A stretch of 64,000 bases of DNA from Hymenobacter norwichensis DSM 15439 (GCF_000420705.1 NZ_ATVL01000006.1:372001-436000), one strand, 5' to 3'. Positions 52,032 to 60,087 are shown, numbered from the stretch's first letter. The notes: a model not told the origin generated them from the sequence alone. Translations and numbers: made by a program.

Positions 52032-52079
52032 ATACAACCTCACCACACACTAAATGATATTCGTGTGGTGAGGTTGTAT
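52032..52079. terminator. 17-bp perfect inverted repeat between convergent island genes
   Basis: The arms 52032-52048 and 52063-52079 are exact complements with a 14-nt loop. It is followed by CTTTTAT and ends 25 bp before the stop of the C39-like gene, so it is a likely bidirectional terminator. Confidence 0.7.
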
Positions 52080-52104
52080 ACTTTTATATCAACTCTTGAA
52101 AAAA

Positions 52105-53691
52105 TTACAGCAGTTCCGGCAGGCCCAAATCATCTAGCAGCAGCGGCAGATACCGAGCGTCAAAATCTTGGGTGGTTCGCAAAAGTTGTTGAAAACCTAG
52201 TTGCTGAAGGGCGGTATCCAATACAGTACGTAGCGGCCCATAAGTACTGGTGAGCAAGCAATAGAAACCAGTGTGCAGGTCGGTGGCATCAAATGCCATT
52301 TCCAGTAGTATGCTGCCCGCCCGCCGTACTCTGGCAATCCAAACATATTTAGGGAGCAAGCGCAAGGTAATGCGCTGCGCCTGGGCCAAATTGCCGGGTG
52401 GGTTTTGTAGCTGGTCAGCCTTGTACTCGTTGCTGTAAGATAAGTAGATGTCCCACACCAGCGGCAGCGGCTCGTTGGGAAAGATGCCCTGACAGAGCAC
52501 CACCAACAACTGATTGAACACAGCAGCCTGTTCGTATACTTGTTCGTATTGGATGCGCACATCGGGCACTATGGGAACCGCCACAGCTACTAAGGCAGCT
52601 GGTTCGCGTTGGCTCCAATCGCCATGCAATGGCCAAGATGTTTCTAAGTGCCCTTCGGTGTCGTTGAAGCCTAAGCGTGAGTAGGGGCCAATGCCATCGT
52701 CATGCACGTACATGCGCTCAATCCCGTCCGAGAGCAAGGCTGTACTACCGGAATAGTTGTGCCCAGGTTGCGGCTCCCGGTAGCCGGTCGCGGTTATTAG
52801 GTGTCCGCCGCTGGCAAAACCTATGAACAGCAGCACAGGCAACCCCATTTTCAAATAAGCATAAATGAATGCTTTGGCTTCCTGAAGCTGGCGGGTGGCT
52901 TCACCAGATTCAACATCTTCTGGTGTAGGCACGGCGTAATTACGATACTCTGATACCAGTCCCACGGATTCAATAGCCGTTAGAATCTGGTTGGTATCGA
53001 GGCCCCGACTAGGGAAGTTGCGACCGTTGTTGTGAAACAGGTTACCCGCCGACTCAGTGATATGGTAAGGCGAAGGCAACTTGGTTTGAAACAGAAATGC
53101 CGTTTTGTGGAAGGCCATCCACAAGGCTGTGGTGGCACAGGCGCTGACGTTGGTATCCTGCTGCTGAAAAATGAGCGTTTCGATAGTCAGCTTACGCCCG
53201 AGCAAGTTGACAGGGTAAGGCCGCCGCACTGGATAGCGACGTTGCTTTTGGTTTCCATCGGTGTATGGGCGTAACAAAGTAGCCCCAATAGGAGCAGGTA
53301 GCGGCTTTACCACGACATATCCCAAGTATGCTGTCCATATCTCGTGATTTTCCTCAGGCAAGGCTGCCAGCAGCTCGTCTTCCGTGAATGACAATGCGAA
53401 GAAGTGCACTCGCTTGCAATACCGCTCGTAGGGGGCAAAGCAGTGAGCATAATAGTGGGTATAATCCGTCAGGTAGGATTGGCTTACATATGGCGATTCG
53501 ACTAGAATAGTTTGCGCATTTAGCCCGTCGTTTTTTTCCCCCAGATACTCCTTAAAAAAGGCAAACTGCTGGCTGCGGCAAATAGTGGCTGCCTGCACCC
53601 ACCTGTTTTCCAGCACTGCGGCCAAGTTTGCTTCGGAATAAGGTAGTAGCGTGGTTTTGATAATAACGGGTGGATCGGTGTGTAGAGGCAT
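52105..53691 (-). CDS. C39/papain-like cysteine-peptidase-fold protein of unknown function
   Basis: A 528-residue protein from ATG 53689-53691 (MPLHTDPPVIIKTT); the open frame upstream is not needed. No signal peptide or TM. A papain/C39-like core is inferred from QQQDTNVSACATTALWMAF (Gln and Cys185), IGFASGGHLITATGY (His297) and YVHDDGIGPY (Asp331/332). Flanking domains are unique: N-terminal helical region with LGYVVVKPLPAPIGATLL and a C-terminal helical region ending LLLDDLGLPELL. It sits directly behind the 56-codon gene and after the R-M system, all on the same strand. Proteolytic action on that small protein or on host proteins is a hypothesis only. Confidence 0.65.
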   Translation of the reverse strand: MPLHTDPPVIIKTTLLPYSEANLAAVLENRWVQAATICRSQQFAFFKEYLGEKNDGLNAQTILVESPYVSQSYLTDYTHYYAHCFAPYERYCKRVHFFALSFTEDELLAALPEENHEIWTAYLGYVVVKPLPAPIGATLLRPYTDGNQKQRRYPVRRPYPVNLLGRKLTIETLIFQQQDTNVSACATTALWMAFHKTAFLFQTKLPSPYHITESAGNLFHNNGRNFPSRGLDTNQILTAIESVGLVSEYRNYAVPTPEDVESGEATRQLQEAKAFIYAYLKMGLPVLLFIGFASGGHLITATGYREPQPGHNYSGSTALLSDGIERMYVHDDGIGPYSRLGFNDTEGHLETSWPLHGDWSQREPAALVAVAVPIVPDVRIQYEQVYEQAAVFNQLLVVLCQGIFPNEPLPLVWDIYLSYSNEYKADQLQNPPGNLAQAQRITLRLLPKYVWIARVRRAGSILLEMAFDATDLHTGFYCLLTSTYGPLRTVLDTALQQLGFQQLLRTTQDFDARYLPLLLDDLGLPELL

Positions 53692-53705
53692 AAGGAGAAA
53701 TGAAA

Positions 53706-53730
53706 ACGGCGTTCCAATTAGGAACGCCGT
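53706..53730 (-). terminator. 10-bp hairpin between the 56-codon gene and the C39-like gene
   Basis: ACGGCGTTCC (53706-53715) pairs with GGAACGCCGT (53721-53730), followed on the minus strand by TTTTC. It could terminate the small gene or attenuate read-through into the C39-like gene, 14 bp before its start. Confidence 0.65.
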
Positions 53731-53752
53731 CTGAACATATTGTGAAAACCTA

Positions 53753-53923
53753 TTAGAACGATACGGGAACGTTGAGGCGATTACGATCAATAATAGCCTT
53801 TTCCTGCAAAGATTTCACGTCGCGTTTCACCTGTGCAACTCGCTCCCGATAGTTGGGGCTTTGCAATTCGGCTTGTACTCGTTGCAAGTCGAAGGTGACT
53901 TGGGGAGATTTATTTTGTGCCAT
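53753..53923 (-). CDS. 56-residue small protein upstream of the C39-like gene
   Basis: Too short for automatic listing; read from ATG 53921-53923 to TAA 53753-53755. The protein begins MAQNKSPQVTFDLQRVQ and is a single charged amphipathic helix followed by VPVSF at the C-terminus. No signal peptide, TM or Gly-Gly leader is visible, so it is not a classical bacteriocin precursor. Codon pattern is consistent with the neighbours. It is the first gene after the R-M system and separated by a hairpin from the C39-like gene; it could be an inhibitor, substrate or partner of it. Confidence 0.5.
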   Translation of the reverse strand: MAQNKSPQVTFDLQRVQAELQSPNYRERVAQVKRDVKSLQEKAIIDRNRLNVPVSF

Positions 53924-54123
53924 GGGAAAACAGAAAAAACGTGAAAAACGGAAATGAAGATAGGGATGTGCTGATAAAAAGTGCCTGAAGGCTAGGTGGC
54001 ATACGGAAATCGGACCGCAAAGTACGCGAATGCCCTCCGAAACTACAGAAGTTTCGGCACAAATAGTCGCAGTATTTATGAGAAATACACCTGTCTATCA
54101 TAAAAGGTGCCTTGTTCTAATCA

Positions 54124-55998
54124 TTAGGTAGCAAGCAGGTTATCCTTCAGGTGCATCTTAAGGTTCCACTTTGCGGTGGTGTTGAAAGCGCGTTCGGGAG
54201 CGATGAACTTCTCAGAGGGAGGCTGATGGCTGAGCTGCTGCACAGTGGCATCGGAGAGGGTGTCATCGAGAGCAAGTAGGACCGTTTTGTTGGTCTCTTG
54301 ATCGGTGACGCGCACAATACGGTTGTCAGGATATTGAGGCAGCGGCTCGGATATGGTGTAATTAAGAGAAAAACCATTTTTAAGTAGGATTTCGGCCACG
54401 CGGGCGGGCTGGCCGTCGTCCACAAAGGGCAGTTGCAAGGTAGCTTGCTTCTTAGCCAGATACTTTTTCAACTCAGCTAGCTGCTCGTCGGCTGACTGAC
54501 CTGGTTTTGGCTGGAAGCGAGCGGCCGGGAAGCGACTAGGCTCCATACGCCACACGTAGAACCCGGTTTCTAATGGCTGAGGATTTTCGCCGTAGCCAAT
54601 TACGACGCGCTTGGCTCGCTCAATAGTGAGGTCAGAAATCTTATGGTAACCAGCAAGGTGGGCTGGGCTTTGTGCAGTTGTTCGTTCAGGTAGTTGAACA
54701 AGAATACACTGTCTGTTTCCACCATCTAATTTGTTTTGGTCTACTACAGCCTGGAATGTAGTGCCTGAACCAGCGAAAAAGTCCAGAACTATATCACCCT
54801 CGTTCTTTGAAGTGGCTATTTTGACTAACGTTTGAAGCGTGGTACTCGGTTTGGAGTGGTCAAATATTTTGGCAACAGAAAAAATTTCTCTCAACTGCTG
54901 AGTAGCATCTTCATTCATACCATGTTTATCCCACCAAGATTCTGCCCTAATTCGTTTCCCTTCTTTGCTGGATAAGAACACTCGTTGAATTGGGCCAGTC
55001 TTGCCCGTTTTACCAAATATGATACGGCCATCAGCAATACGCCTTTTTACTTCCGCCTCATTAAATACCCAATATCTTCCTTCCGCTGGTAGATGTACTG
55101 TCCCAGTCGCTTCGTTAGTGATAGGAAAGTGAGGACCTTTATGGTTAGCCGATAAGTCTTGTGTAGTCCATAGGCCATCAGGGTGGTTGTCAGGATTAGA
55201 AAAATTCTTGTCAATATATTCCTGGGTCATTGGCAGGCCGAATTCTTGTATCTGCTCAATTGATTTGGCATAACAGATAATGTAATCATGTACAGGGGGG
55301 ATAAGCCCCATATTGTTACCGTTAGTCTTTTTTTTCCAAATGATTTGGCCAACAAAATTTTCTTCGCCAAATGTATCATCTAGCACTTTGCGTAGATTAT
55401 GGCCTTCGTTGTCATCAATAGAAAGAAATATTACTCCATCTTCACGCAGCAGCTGCCGGGCTAGCAGTAAGCGGCTGTATATCATGGATAGCCAATCTGA
55501 ATGGTAACGGCCATGGGTATCAGGATTGGTGTCGGTAAGTACGCCATCTTGAATACCGCCTGTCTGCTCCCAATAGGGTAGCTTGTCCTCAGTGTAATTA
55601 TCGCTGTATACAAAGTCCTTACCCGTATTATAGGGCGGGTCAATATAGATGCACTTCACTCTTCCACGGTAGCCGCCTAGTAGCAATTTCAGCACTTGTA
55701 GGTTATCGCCCTCGATAATAGCGTGTCGGCCCTTCTCCGGCTGAAACGACCGGGCTGCGTCGGGCACCAGCGTAGTGGTAGTGGGCGCAAACGCTGCTTG
55801 CCGGGCAGCCGTTTTCCCGCTCCATGTGAAGGCATAGCGTTCGGCAGCCGGGGTAGTCAGGCCTAGAGCTGCTTGCACTGCGGTAGGGTTAGGCTGGCCC
55901 TCATTGGTAAACAAGTCGGGCCAAAGGCGGCGTAGGTCGGCTAAACGCTCGGCGTTCAGGTCAGGAGTGGTAGGCAAGTAATCGTTCAGGGTTTCCAT
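54124..55998 (-). CDS. mod: Type III restriction-modification DNA methyltransferase (Mod)
   Basis: A 624-residue adenine methyltransferase of the beta class: motif IV DPPYNTGKDFVY comes first (about 120) and SAM-binding motif I FAGSGTTFQAV (about 410) after it, with the variable target-recognition region between. Its closing region ends with a helical part used for contact with Res. It methylates a short asymmetric DNA site (N6-adenine) and gives specificity to the complex. It follows res by 15 bp on the same strand, i.e. the order is res-mod. Confidence 0.92.
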   Translation of the reverse strand: METLNDYLPTTPDLNAERLADLRRLWPDLFTNEGQPNPTAVQAALGLTTPAAERYAFTWSGKTAARQAAFAPTTTTLVPDAARSFQPEKGRHAIIEGDNLQVLKLLLGGYRGRVKCIYIDPPYNTGKDFVYSDNYTEDKLPYWEQTGGIQDGVLTDTNPDTHGRYHSDWLSMIYSRLLLARQLLREDGVIFLSIDDNEGHNLRKVLDDTFGEENFVGQIIWKKKTNGNNMGLIPPVHDYIICYAKSIEQIQEFGLPMTQEYIDKNFSNPDNHPDGLWTTQDLSANHKGPHFPITNEATGTVHLPAEGRYWVFNEAEVKRRIADGRIIFGKTGKTGPIQRVFLSSKEGKRIRAESWWDKHGMNEDATQQLREIFSVAKIFDHSKPSTTLQTLVKIATSKNEGDIVLDFFAGSGTTFQAVVDQNKLDGGNRQCILVQLPERTTAQSPAHLAGYHKISDLTIERAKRVVIGYGENPQPLETGFYVWRMEPSRFPAARFQPKPGQSADEQLAELKKYLAKKQATLQLPFVDDGQPARVAEILLKNGFSLNYTISEPLPQYPDNRIVRVTDQETNKTVLLALDDTLSDATVQQLSHQPPSEKFIAPERAFNTTAKWNLKMHLKDNLLAT

Positions 55999-56013
55999 TG
56001 GGGGCTGTTGGGG

Positions 56014-58806
56014 CTAGGCAGTGACCGGGGCGTGGTCGGCTTCGCCGGGGTGCTGGATGCGGGTTTCAAAGCTGCCGAAGTCCTTAATGGGTGCGGCGTA
56101 GCGGATATGAGCCTCTAAGCCCAGAGCCGCGAAGTGCCTGGTGGCGCATTCCATCTTAAATTTCTCGTCCTCAGTCAGGGCTTTAGGGTCGGTGAGCGTG
56201 TTGGTGCCCTTGGTTTCCACCACGAAGTAGAAAGTGTCTTCTACCTCACCACCCAGCTTCTTACGTTGATATACTATGCCCCAGTCGGGTTCGTAGTAGC
56301 GGCCGCCGGGCACGGGGATGCGATATTTGTCGGGGAATTTAAGGAAGCATACTACTTTAGCATTACGGTCAGCGTCAAGGGCAAAGTCAGCTTCTACGTC
56401 GCTATCAGGCTGCATCTGGTCATAAAGGCCACGCTGCGGAGTAGCGGCCAAGTTGTCGGAAAAAGTTTCCCATGTAGGAGGAAACATAGCTGCTTGCTCG
56501 GCGGCACTATACCCAGTGGGCAGCACTCGGTATTCTAGCCCGCGCAGCATGGTATCGATAGCTACCCGGCGCAGGTGCGGCAAGGCTAGCTGTACCCAGC
56601 GTACTGGGTTGGTAGCCAGTTCGCGCAAGGCAGCGGCTGGTAATTGCTGCAAGATTCCCAACACGGTGGTATAGGCTAGGCCACTCCCTTCGCTTAATTC
56701 TTCAACAGCATCAATAGGGGCTAATTGGGCACTTAAAGCCACAGCTTCACCTGAACCACCATCTACTAGCTCAATGTCCTTCTCGCTGCTGCCTAAACTC
56801 TGAATCCGCACTAGCGTTACCTCAGCCTCGTAAGGCGGTACTCGAAGCGTGGCTAAGGCAGTAGCTCCTTCCCGGATAAGGTCGGTTTCGCTGAAATGTA
56901 CAGTGTAATCAGTGCGGCGGGCCAGTCGCCGCCAAAACTCCTGAAAATCAGCGCTATTAAATAGCTTGTCGTTGCGGCGCACGGTTTTCTTAGTCGCCTT
57001 GTCGTCTTTATGTTGGTGGCGCATGGGTGCTCCACGTAGTTGCTGCCCATCAGCTTCTCGCAAGTCGTCTTGGTACTGGCTGACGAAGGCTTGATAAGTT
57101 TCGTTAGGTACGACAGTCAGTAGGTTCATTTCCTCTCCTTCTGGCGTGTCGGCTAGGTCGCGCTGTCGCTGACCTTCCTGGTTCACGCACAGACGCAGCC
57201 CGCGCCCGATTTCTTGGCGCTTTTTAATGTCAGAATACGACTGGTTGAGAGTGGCAATAGTGAAGATATTGGGGTTATCCCATCCTACCCCCAGCGCGGA
57301 GTGCGTGAAGATGATTTCAACAGGGTTATCCAATGACAGCAGCTTACCCTTCTCTTTCAGGATAAGCCGGTACATATCGCCGTTGCTGGCCATCTTGGCA
57401 GCCGAATCGGTGTAGTCCTCCGGGGCGGGGTTCTTCTTAGCCGCCGCGAAGTAGTAGCCTTGCACAGCCGTTACCTGTTCGGGCGTTGGGGCGGTGCCGC
57501 CGTTGTGCTCAGCGTAAGCGGCGCGGTATTCCTCCTCAAACAGCGTTTTAATAAGCGGCTGCTCGCCTACGTAGTTGGCTACGGTGTCGATAAACACGAG
57601 TGCTAAGCATTTAATGCCCTTCGGATGCAGAGTAGCTCGTTTCTGGAAGTGGCGTAGTAGCAAGTAGCGCAGTTGCAAGCGAAACAGCCCTTCAAGGTCG
57701 CCTGCCTTTTGGCCTTGCTCCAGTTCTACGCCGTTAGTGAAGGAAATGCGGTAGCGCGTCTTGCCCAGCGGTTTCCAGATGCGGTCAATCTCATAGCCTG
57801 CGTAGCTCGGGTTATTAGATATTTTTATATCGCTGAGTTTATCGCCTTTTTTCAGCCATGTACTTTCCTTCAATTTGACGTTACCGCTGGCATCCCGTTT
57901 CCAAAACTCTAATTTGGCCTTTGGCAAGGCTAATAGTTTCGCGTCCACGTCCAGCAGTGTTAATTTAAGAGTGCCCTCATCGCCCTTCTCTGCCACGGTC
58001 AGCACTTCTATCTTCTTCACTAAACCCTCGCGGTATGAATCGTAGGGCGTAAGGCGATATAGTCGGTTGCGCAATACCTTGTGCGTTGCGGAATAACGGA
58101 GCGTAGCTAGTGCGTTTAGCGGTTGTAGGCGCTCCAAGGCGTTTTCGGTGTCCATACCTTCCTGCGGCTCATCCATCACGATGATGGGGCGCGTTCGGCC
58201 CAGAGCTTGCAGGTATGTTAGTCCGTCAATGCTGTTGTCGCGCCCACTTTGATTAAGAATAGCCGTGTCGCTGGTAAAAGATTGAATAGTCGTTACCATC
58301 ACCTGCGGTGCAGGGTTGCTCACGAAGTCGCGCACTTTGTTCAGTCTCTTGGAATCATAGGCAAATAAACCAAGCCGGAATCCGTAACGGGCGGCTAGCT
58401 GGTCGCTGAAATTATCCATCGTGCCCACTACCCCAGCCCGGATAGCTACAGAAGGGACTATGATAATGAACTTGGAAAACCCAAAGTCTTGGTGCAGCTT
58501 ATAGAGCGTTTGCAGGTACACTAGCGTCTTACCGGTGCCAGTTTCCATCTCAATACAGAAGTCGCGACGAGTTGTCAGCGTTTCGGCAGTGTCGAGGTGG
58601 CCAGACGTAGCTGGGTCTAGGCCGTTAGCTAGCATGATGCGCTTGGCGCTGGCATGTAATTCGTCCGGGGTAAGGTCGCAACGATTTATTTGCGCTGTAT
58701 GCAGGAAGGACGTGGCAAAGCTATTGCGGGGCTGGCCTTCAAATAGGCCCAGTACGGAATCAATAGCTTGTTGCTGGTACGGGAGAGTTTCGAGTTGTAG
58801 AATCAT
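56014..58806 (-). CDS. res: Type III restriction endonuclease subunit (Res)
   Basis: About 930 residues from ATG 58804-58806 (MILQLETLPYQQQAI). Superfamily 2 helicase: Walker A METGTGKTLVYLQTL, motif II VMDEPQEGMDTENAL, motif III region RYSATH, motif VI EIGRGLRLCVNQ; C-terminal PD-(D/E)xK nuclease with DWGIVYQRKK and FVVETKGTN. Together with Mod it translocates along DNA and cuts when two inversely oriented sites meet. Full length. It is the outermost gene of the island on the right side and lies only about 165 bp from the tRNA gene. Confidence 0.92.
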   Translation of the reverse strand: MILQLETLPYQQQAIDSVLGLFEGQPRNSFATSFLHTAQINRCDLTPDELHASAKRIMLANGLDPATSGHLDTAETLTTRRDFCIEMETGTGKTLVYLQTLYKLHQDFGFSKFIIIVPSVAIRAGVVGTMDNFSDQLAARYGFRLGLFAYDSKRLNKVRDFVSNPAPQVMVTTIQSFTSDTAILNQSGRDNSIDGLTYLQALGRTRPIIVMDEPQEGMDTENALERLQPLNALATLRYSATHKVLRNRLYRLTPYDSYREGLVKKIEVLTVAEKGDEGTLKLTLLDVDAKLLALPKAKLEFWKRDASGNVKLKESTWLKKGDKLSDIKISNNPSYAGYEIDRIWKPLGKTRYRISFTNGVELEQGQKAGDLEGLFRLQLRYLLLRHFQKRATLHPKGIKCLALVFIDTVANYVGEQPLIKTLFEEEYRAAYAEHNGGTAPTPEQVTAVQGYYFAAAKKNPAPEDYTDSAAKMASNGDMYRLILKEKGKLLSLDNPVEIIFTHSALGVGWDNPNIFTIATLNQSYSDIKKRQEIGRGLRLCVNQEGQRQRDLADTPEGEEMNLLTVVPNETYQAFVSQYQDDLREADGQQLRGAPMRHQHKDDKATKKTVRRNDKLFNSADFQEFWRRLARRTDYTVHFSETDLIREGATALATLRVPPYEAEVTLVRIQSLGSSEKDIELVDGGSGEAVALSAQLAPIDAVEELSEGSGLAYTTVLGILQQLPAAALRELATNPVRWVQLALPHLRRVAIDTMLRGLEYRVLPTGYSAAEQAAMFPPTWETFSDNLAATPQRGLYDQMQPDSDVEADFALDADRNAKVVCFLKFPDKYRIPVPGGRYYEPDWGIVYQRKKLGGEVEDTFYFVVETKGTNTLTDPKALTEDEKFKMECATRHFAALGLEAHIRYAAPIKDFGSFETRIQHPGEADHAPVTA

Positions 58807-58900
58807 GGCGTTAGCCACGAAAGTAAGTTGCTACACTGAGAGCCCAAACTATATTGATGGGCAGGCTAAAATTTGTTCCACTAACAAAGGATATGTGTGC

Positions 58901-58922
58901 TTGTGTAATTCATATTGTAATT
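58901..58922. promoter_or_regulatory. Putative integrase arm-type site, right end
   Basis: TTGTGTAATTC, four bases, TGTAATT; same arrangement and spacing as at 46628-46649. It lies 48 bp inside the right attachment repeat. Confidence 0.6.
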
Positions 58923-58929
58923 CAAAAAC

Positions 58930-58967
58930 AAATCAGCCACCCAGACTTGCATCTAAGTGGCTGATTT
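58930..58967 (-). terminator. Hairpin after the intact tRNA-Gly
   Basis: AAATCAGCCAC (58930-58940) pairs with GTGGCTGATTT (58957-58967), placed directly 3' of the tRNA as a terminator. It differs from the displaced copy at 46427-46464, consistent with being brought in by the element. Confidence 0.65.
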
Positions 58968-58970
58968 ACA

Positions 58971-59018
58971 GTGAGCGAGAAACGAGGCTCGAACTCGCGA
59001 CCCTCAGCTTGGGAAGCT
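58971..59018. repeat. Right attachment repeat, inside the tRNA-Gly gene
   Basis: Forty-eight bases identical to 46468-46515, covering the 3' part of the tRNA gene from the anticodon region to its end. Confidence 0.9.
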
Positions 59019-59046
59019 GATGCTCTACCAACTGAGCTACTCTCGC
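58974..59046 (-). tRNA. tRNA-Gly(CCC)
   Basis: A 73-nt gene on the minus strand with 5' end at 59046. Acceptor GCGAGAG pairs with the 3' end TTCTCGC, the D-arm is AGCTCAGTTGGTAGAGC and the T-loop is GTTCGAGCC. The anticodon loop is TTCCCAA, anticodon CCC. No CCA is encoded. It is the integration site of the island, with the 3' half inside the repeat, so the gene stays functional. Confidence 0.95.
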
Positions 59047-59149
59047 GGAAATTGGTGAAGCAAAAGTAAGCGCTGAAAATCAAATTGCAACTCTTGTTGG
59101 TTTTCAGGTAGCTGCGAATGTCAGGGGAGGAATTTGGCGGCCCGTTTGT

Positions 59150-59440
59150 ATGTTCCAACCCAACGGGATGCCTATTCCGTATGATTTATTCACCAATTCA
59201 GTTTCTATGGCTCCGCTTCCTCCTGTTACGCGCCGTCTGGTAGGGCGCCTGAACATGTTGGCTGGTTTTATGCTGCTAGTTGCATTGGGACTGCGTATCT
59301 ACGTCACGTACTACGCTTACCAGCAGGCTGGTATGGCTGCTCTGCTCAACCGGGAGCTAGTTGTGAGCTTGCTGTTGCTGATTGGGGGCATTCTGCTGGT
59401 GCGCCTGGGATGGAGTATGGCCCATCGGAGCCGGGTGTAA
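59150..59440 (+). CDS. Small two-TM membrane protein
   Basis: Up to 96 residues, or 77 from the later ATG at 59207 (MAPLPPVTRRLVGRLNMLAG). Two TM helices (MLAGFMLLVALGLRIYVTYY; LVVSLLLLIGGILLVRLGW) separated by a short loop and flanked by basic residues. It starts 104 bp from the tRNA gene, divergent. No family recognised; the composition is that of a chromosomal gene. Function unknown. Confidence 0.6.
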   Translation: MFQPNGMPIPYDLFTNSVSMAPLPPVTRRLVGRLNMLAGFMLLVALGLRIYVTYYAYQQAGMAALLNRELVVSLLLLIGGILLVRLGWSMAHRSRV

Positions 59441-59481
59441 AGGCGTCGTCGTGGAGGTGGTTTCTGATTTCAAGGCTTGCG

Positions 59482-59489
59482 TACCTTTG
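59482..59489 (+). promoter_or_regulatory. -7 element TACCTTTG close to the GNAT start
   Basis: Exact TAnnTTTG match ending 6 bp before ATG 59496; predicts a very short leader and supports this start. Confidence 0.5.
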
Positions 59490-59495
59490 GGCACT

Positions 59496-60032
59496 ATGTC
59501 GTCACCACTTGTTATTTCAGTTGCCCGGCCCAACGCTGCCACTGCCGCGCAGCTAGCCGCTTTGGGGCGCCAAACATTTGAGAATACTTTCGCCGCCGAT
59601 AATACACCGGAGGATATGGTCACTTATCTAGCGGCTACCTTTTCCGAGGAAAAGCAGTTGGCCGAGCTGCATGACAAAGACACTGTGTTTCTGCTGGCTC
59701 GTATGCAGCAGGAGCTGGTGGGATACGCCAAACTGCGCTTCCATTCCACGCTGGGTGTAGAGCCTGGTAAGGCACCCGACCAGCGTGTGGAGATTGAGCG
59801 GCTGTATGTGCGCGAAGATTGGATTGGCACTGGCCTAGGTGCTTCGCTGATGCGGCGCAGTATTGAAGAAGCTCGGCAACAAGCCTGCCGCTCGGTGGTG
59901 CTGGGCGTGTGGGAGAAAAATCAGCACGCCATTGCTTTTTACCAACGCTTCGGCTTCAAAGTAATCGGGCAACACGAGTTTACACTGGGCTCTGATAGGC
60001 AAATCGACCTGATTATGCGTAAGGGTTTATAA
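59496..60032 (+). CDS. GNAT-family N-acetyltransferase
   Basis: About 178 residues from ATG 59496 (MSSPLVISVARPN), the start being supported by the TACCTTTG motif before it. GNAT core: RQTFENTFAADNTPEDM, LVGYAKLRFHS, the acetyl-CoA loop VREDWIGTGLGASLMRRSIEEAR, VLGVWEKNQHAIAFYQRFGFKVIG. It resembles the YjgM/spermidine-type acetyltransferase group, but the substrate is not clear. Monocistronic. Confidence 0.88.
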   Translation: MSSPLVISVARPNAATAAQLAALGRQTFENTFAADNTPEDMVTYLAATFSEEKQLAELHDKDTVFLLARMQQELVGYAKLRFHSTLGVEPGKAPDQRVEIERLYVREDWIGTGLGASLMRRSIEEARQQACRSVVLGVWEKNQHAIAFYQRFGFKVIGQHEFTLGSDRQIDLIMRKGL

Positions 60033-60054
60033 AAGTGGAGTTACGCTTCTGCTT

Positions 60055-60062
60055 TACCTTTG
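60055..60062 (+). promoter_or_regulatory. -7 element TACCTTTG for the following lipoprotein
   Basis: Exact TAnnTTTG match, 25 bp before GTG 60088. If it is the real promoter, the TTG start at 60067 lies too close to be used. Confidence 0.45.
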
Positions 60063-60087
60063 AGCCTTGTCTTACTTTACTGCTTGC

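Larger units (their letters stand above)
46468..59018. mobile_element. Integrated island in tRNA-Gly(CCC), about 12.5 kb
   Basis: Bounded by 48-bp identical direct repeats (46468-46515 and 58971-59018) that carry the 3' half of tRNA-Gly(CCC). An integrase gene lies beside the left repeat; matched putative integrase arm sites sit inside both ends; genes are more A/T-rich and lack the flanking style. Contents: integrase, unknown protein, HTH regulator, coiled-coil protein, AAA ATPase, zinc-binding acidic protein, C39-like protein, a 56-codon gene and a type III R-M system. There are no conjugation, capsid or terminase genes, so it is not self-transmissible by those means; a phage-satellite or defence-island type is inferred. 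Confidence 0.85.

Noticed and set aside
52105..53691. C39-like protein considered as a bacteriocin-processing peptidase/transporter
   Set aside because: There is no ABC transporter or TM domain and the small upstream protein has no Gly-Gly leader.
46516..58970. Island considered as prophage or conjugative element
   Set aside because: No terminase, portal, capsid, tail, relaxase or type IV secretion gene was seen in the region.
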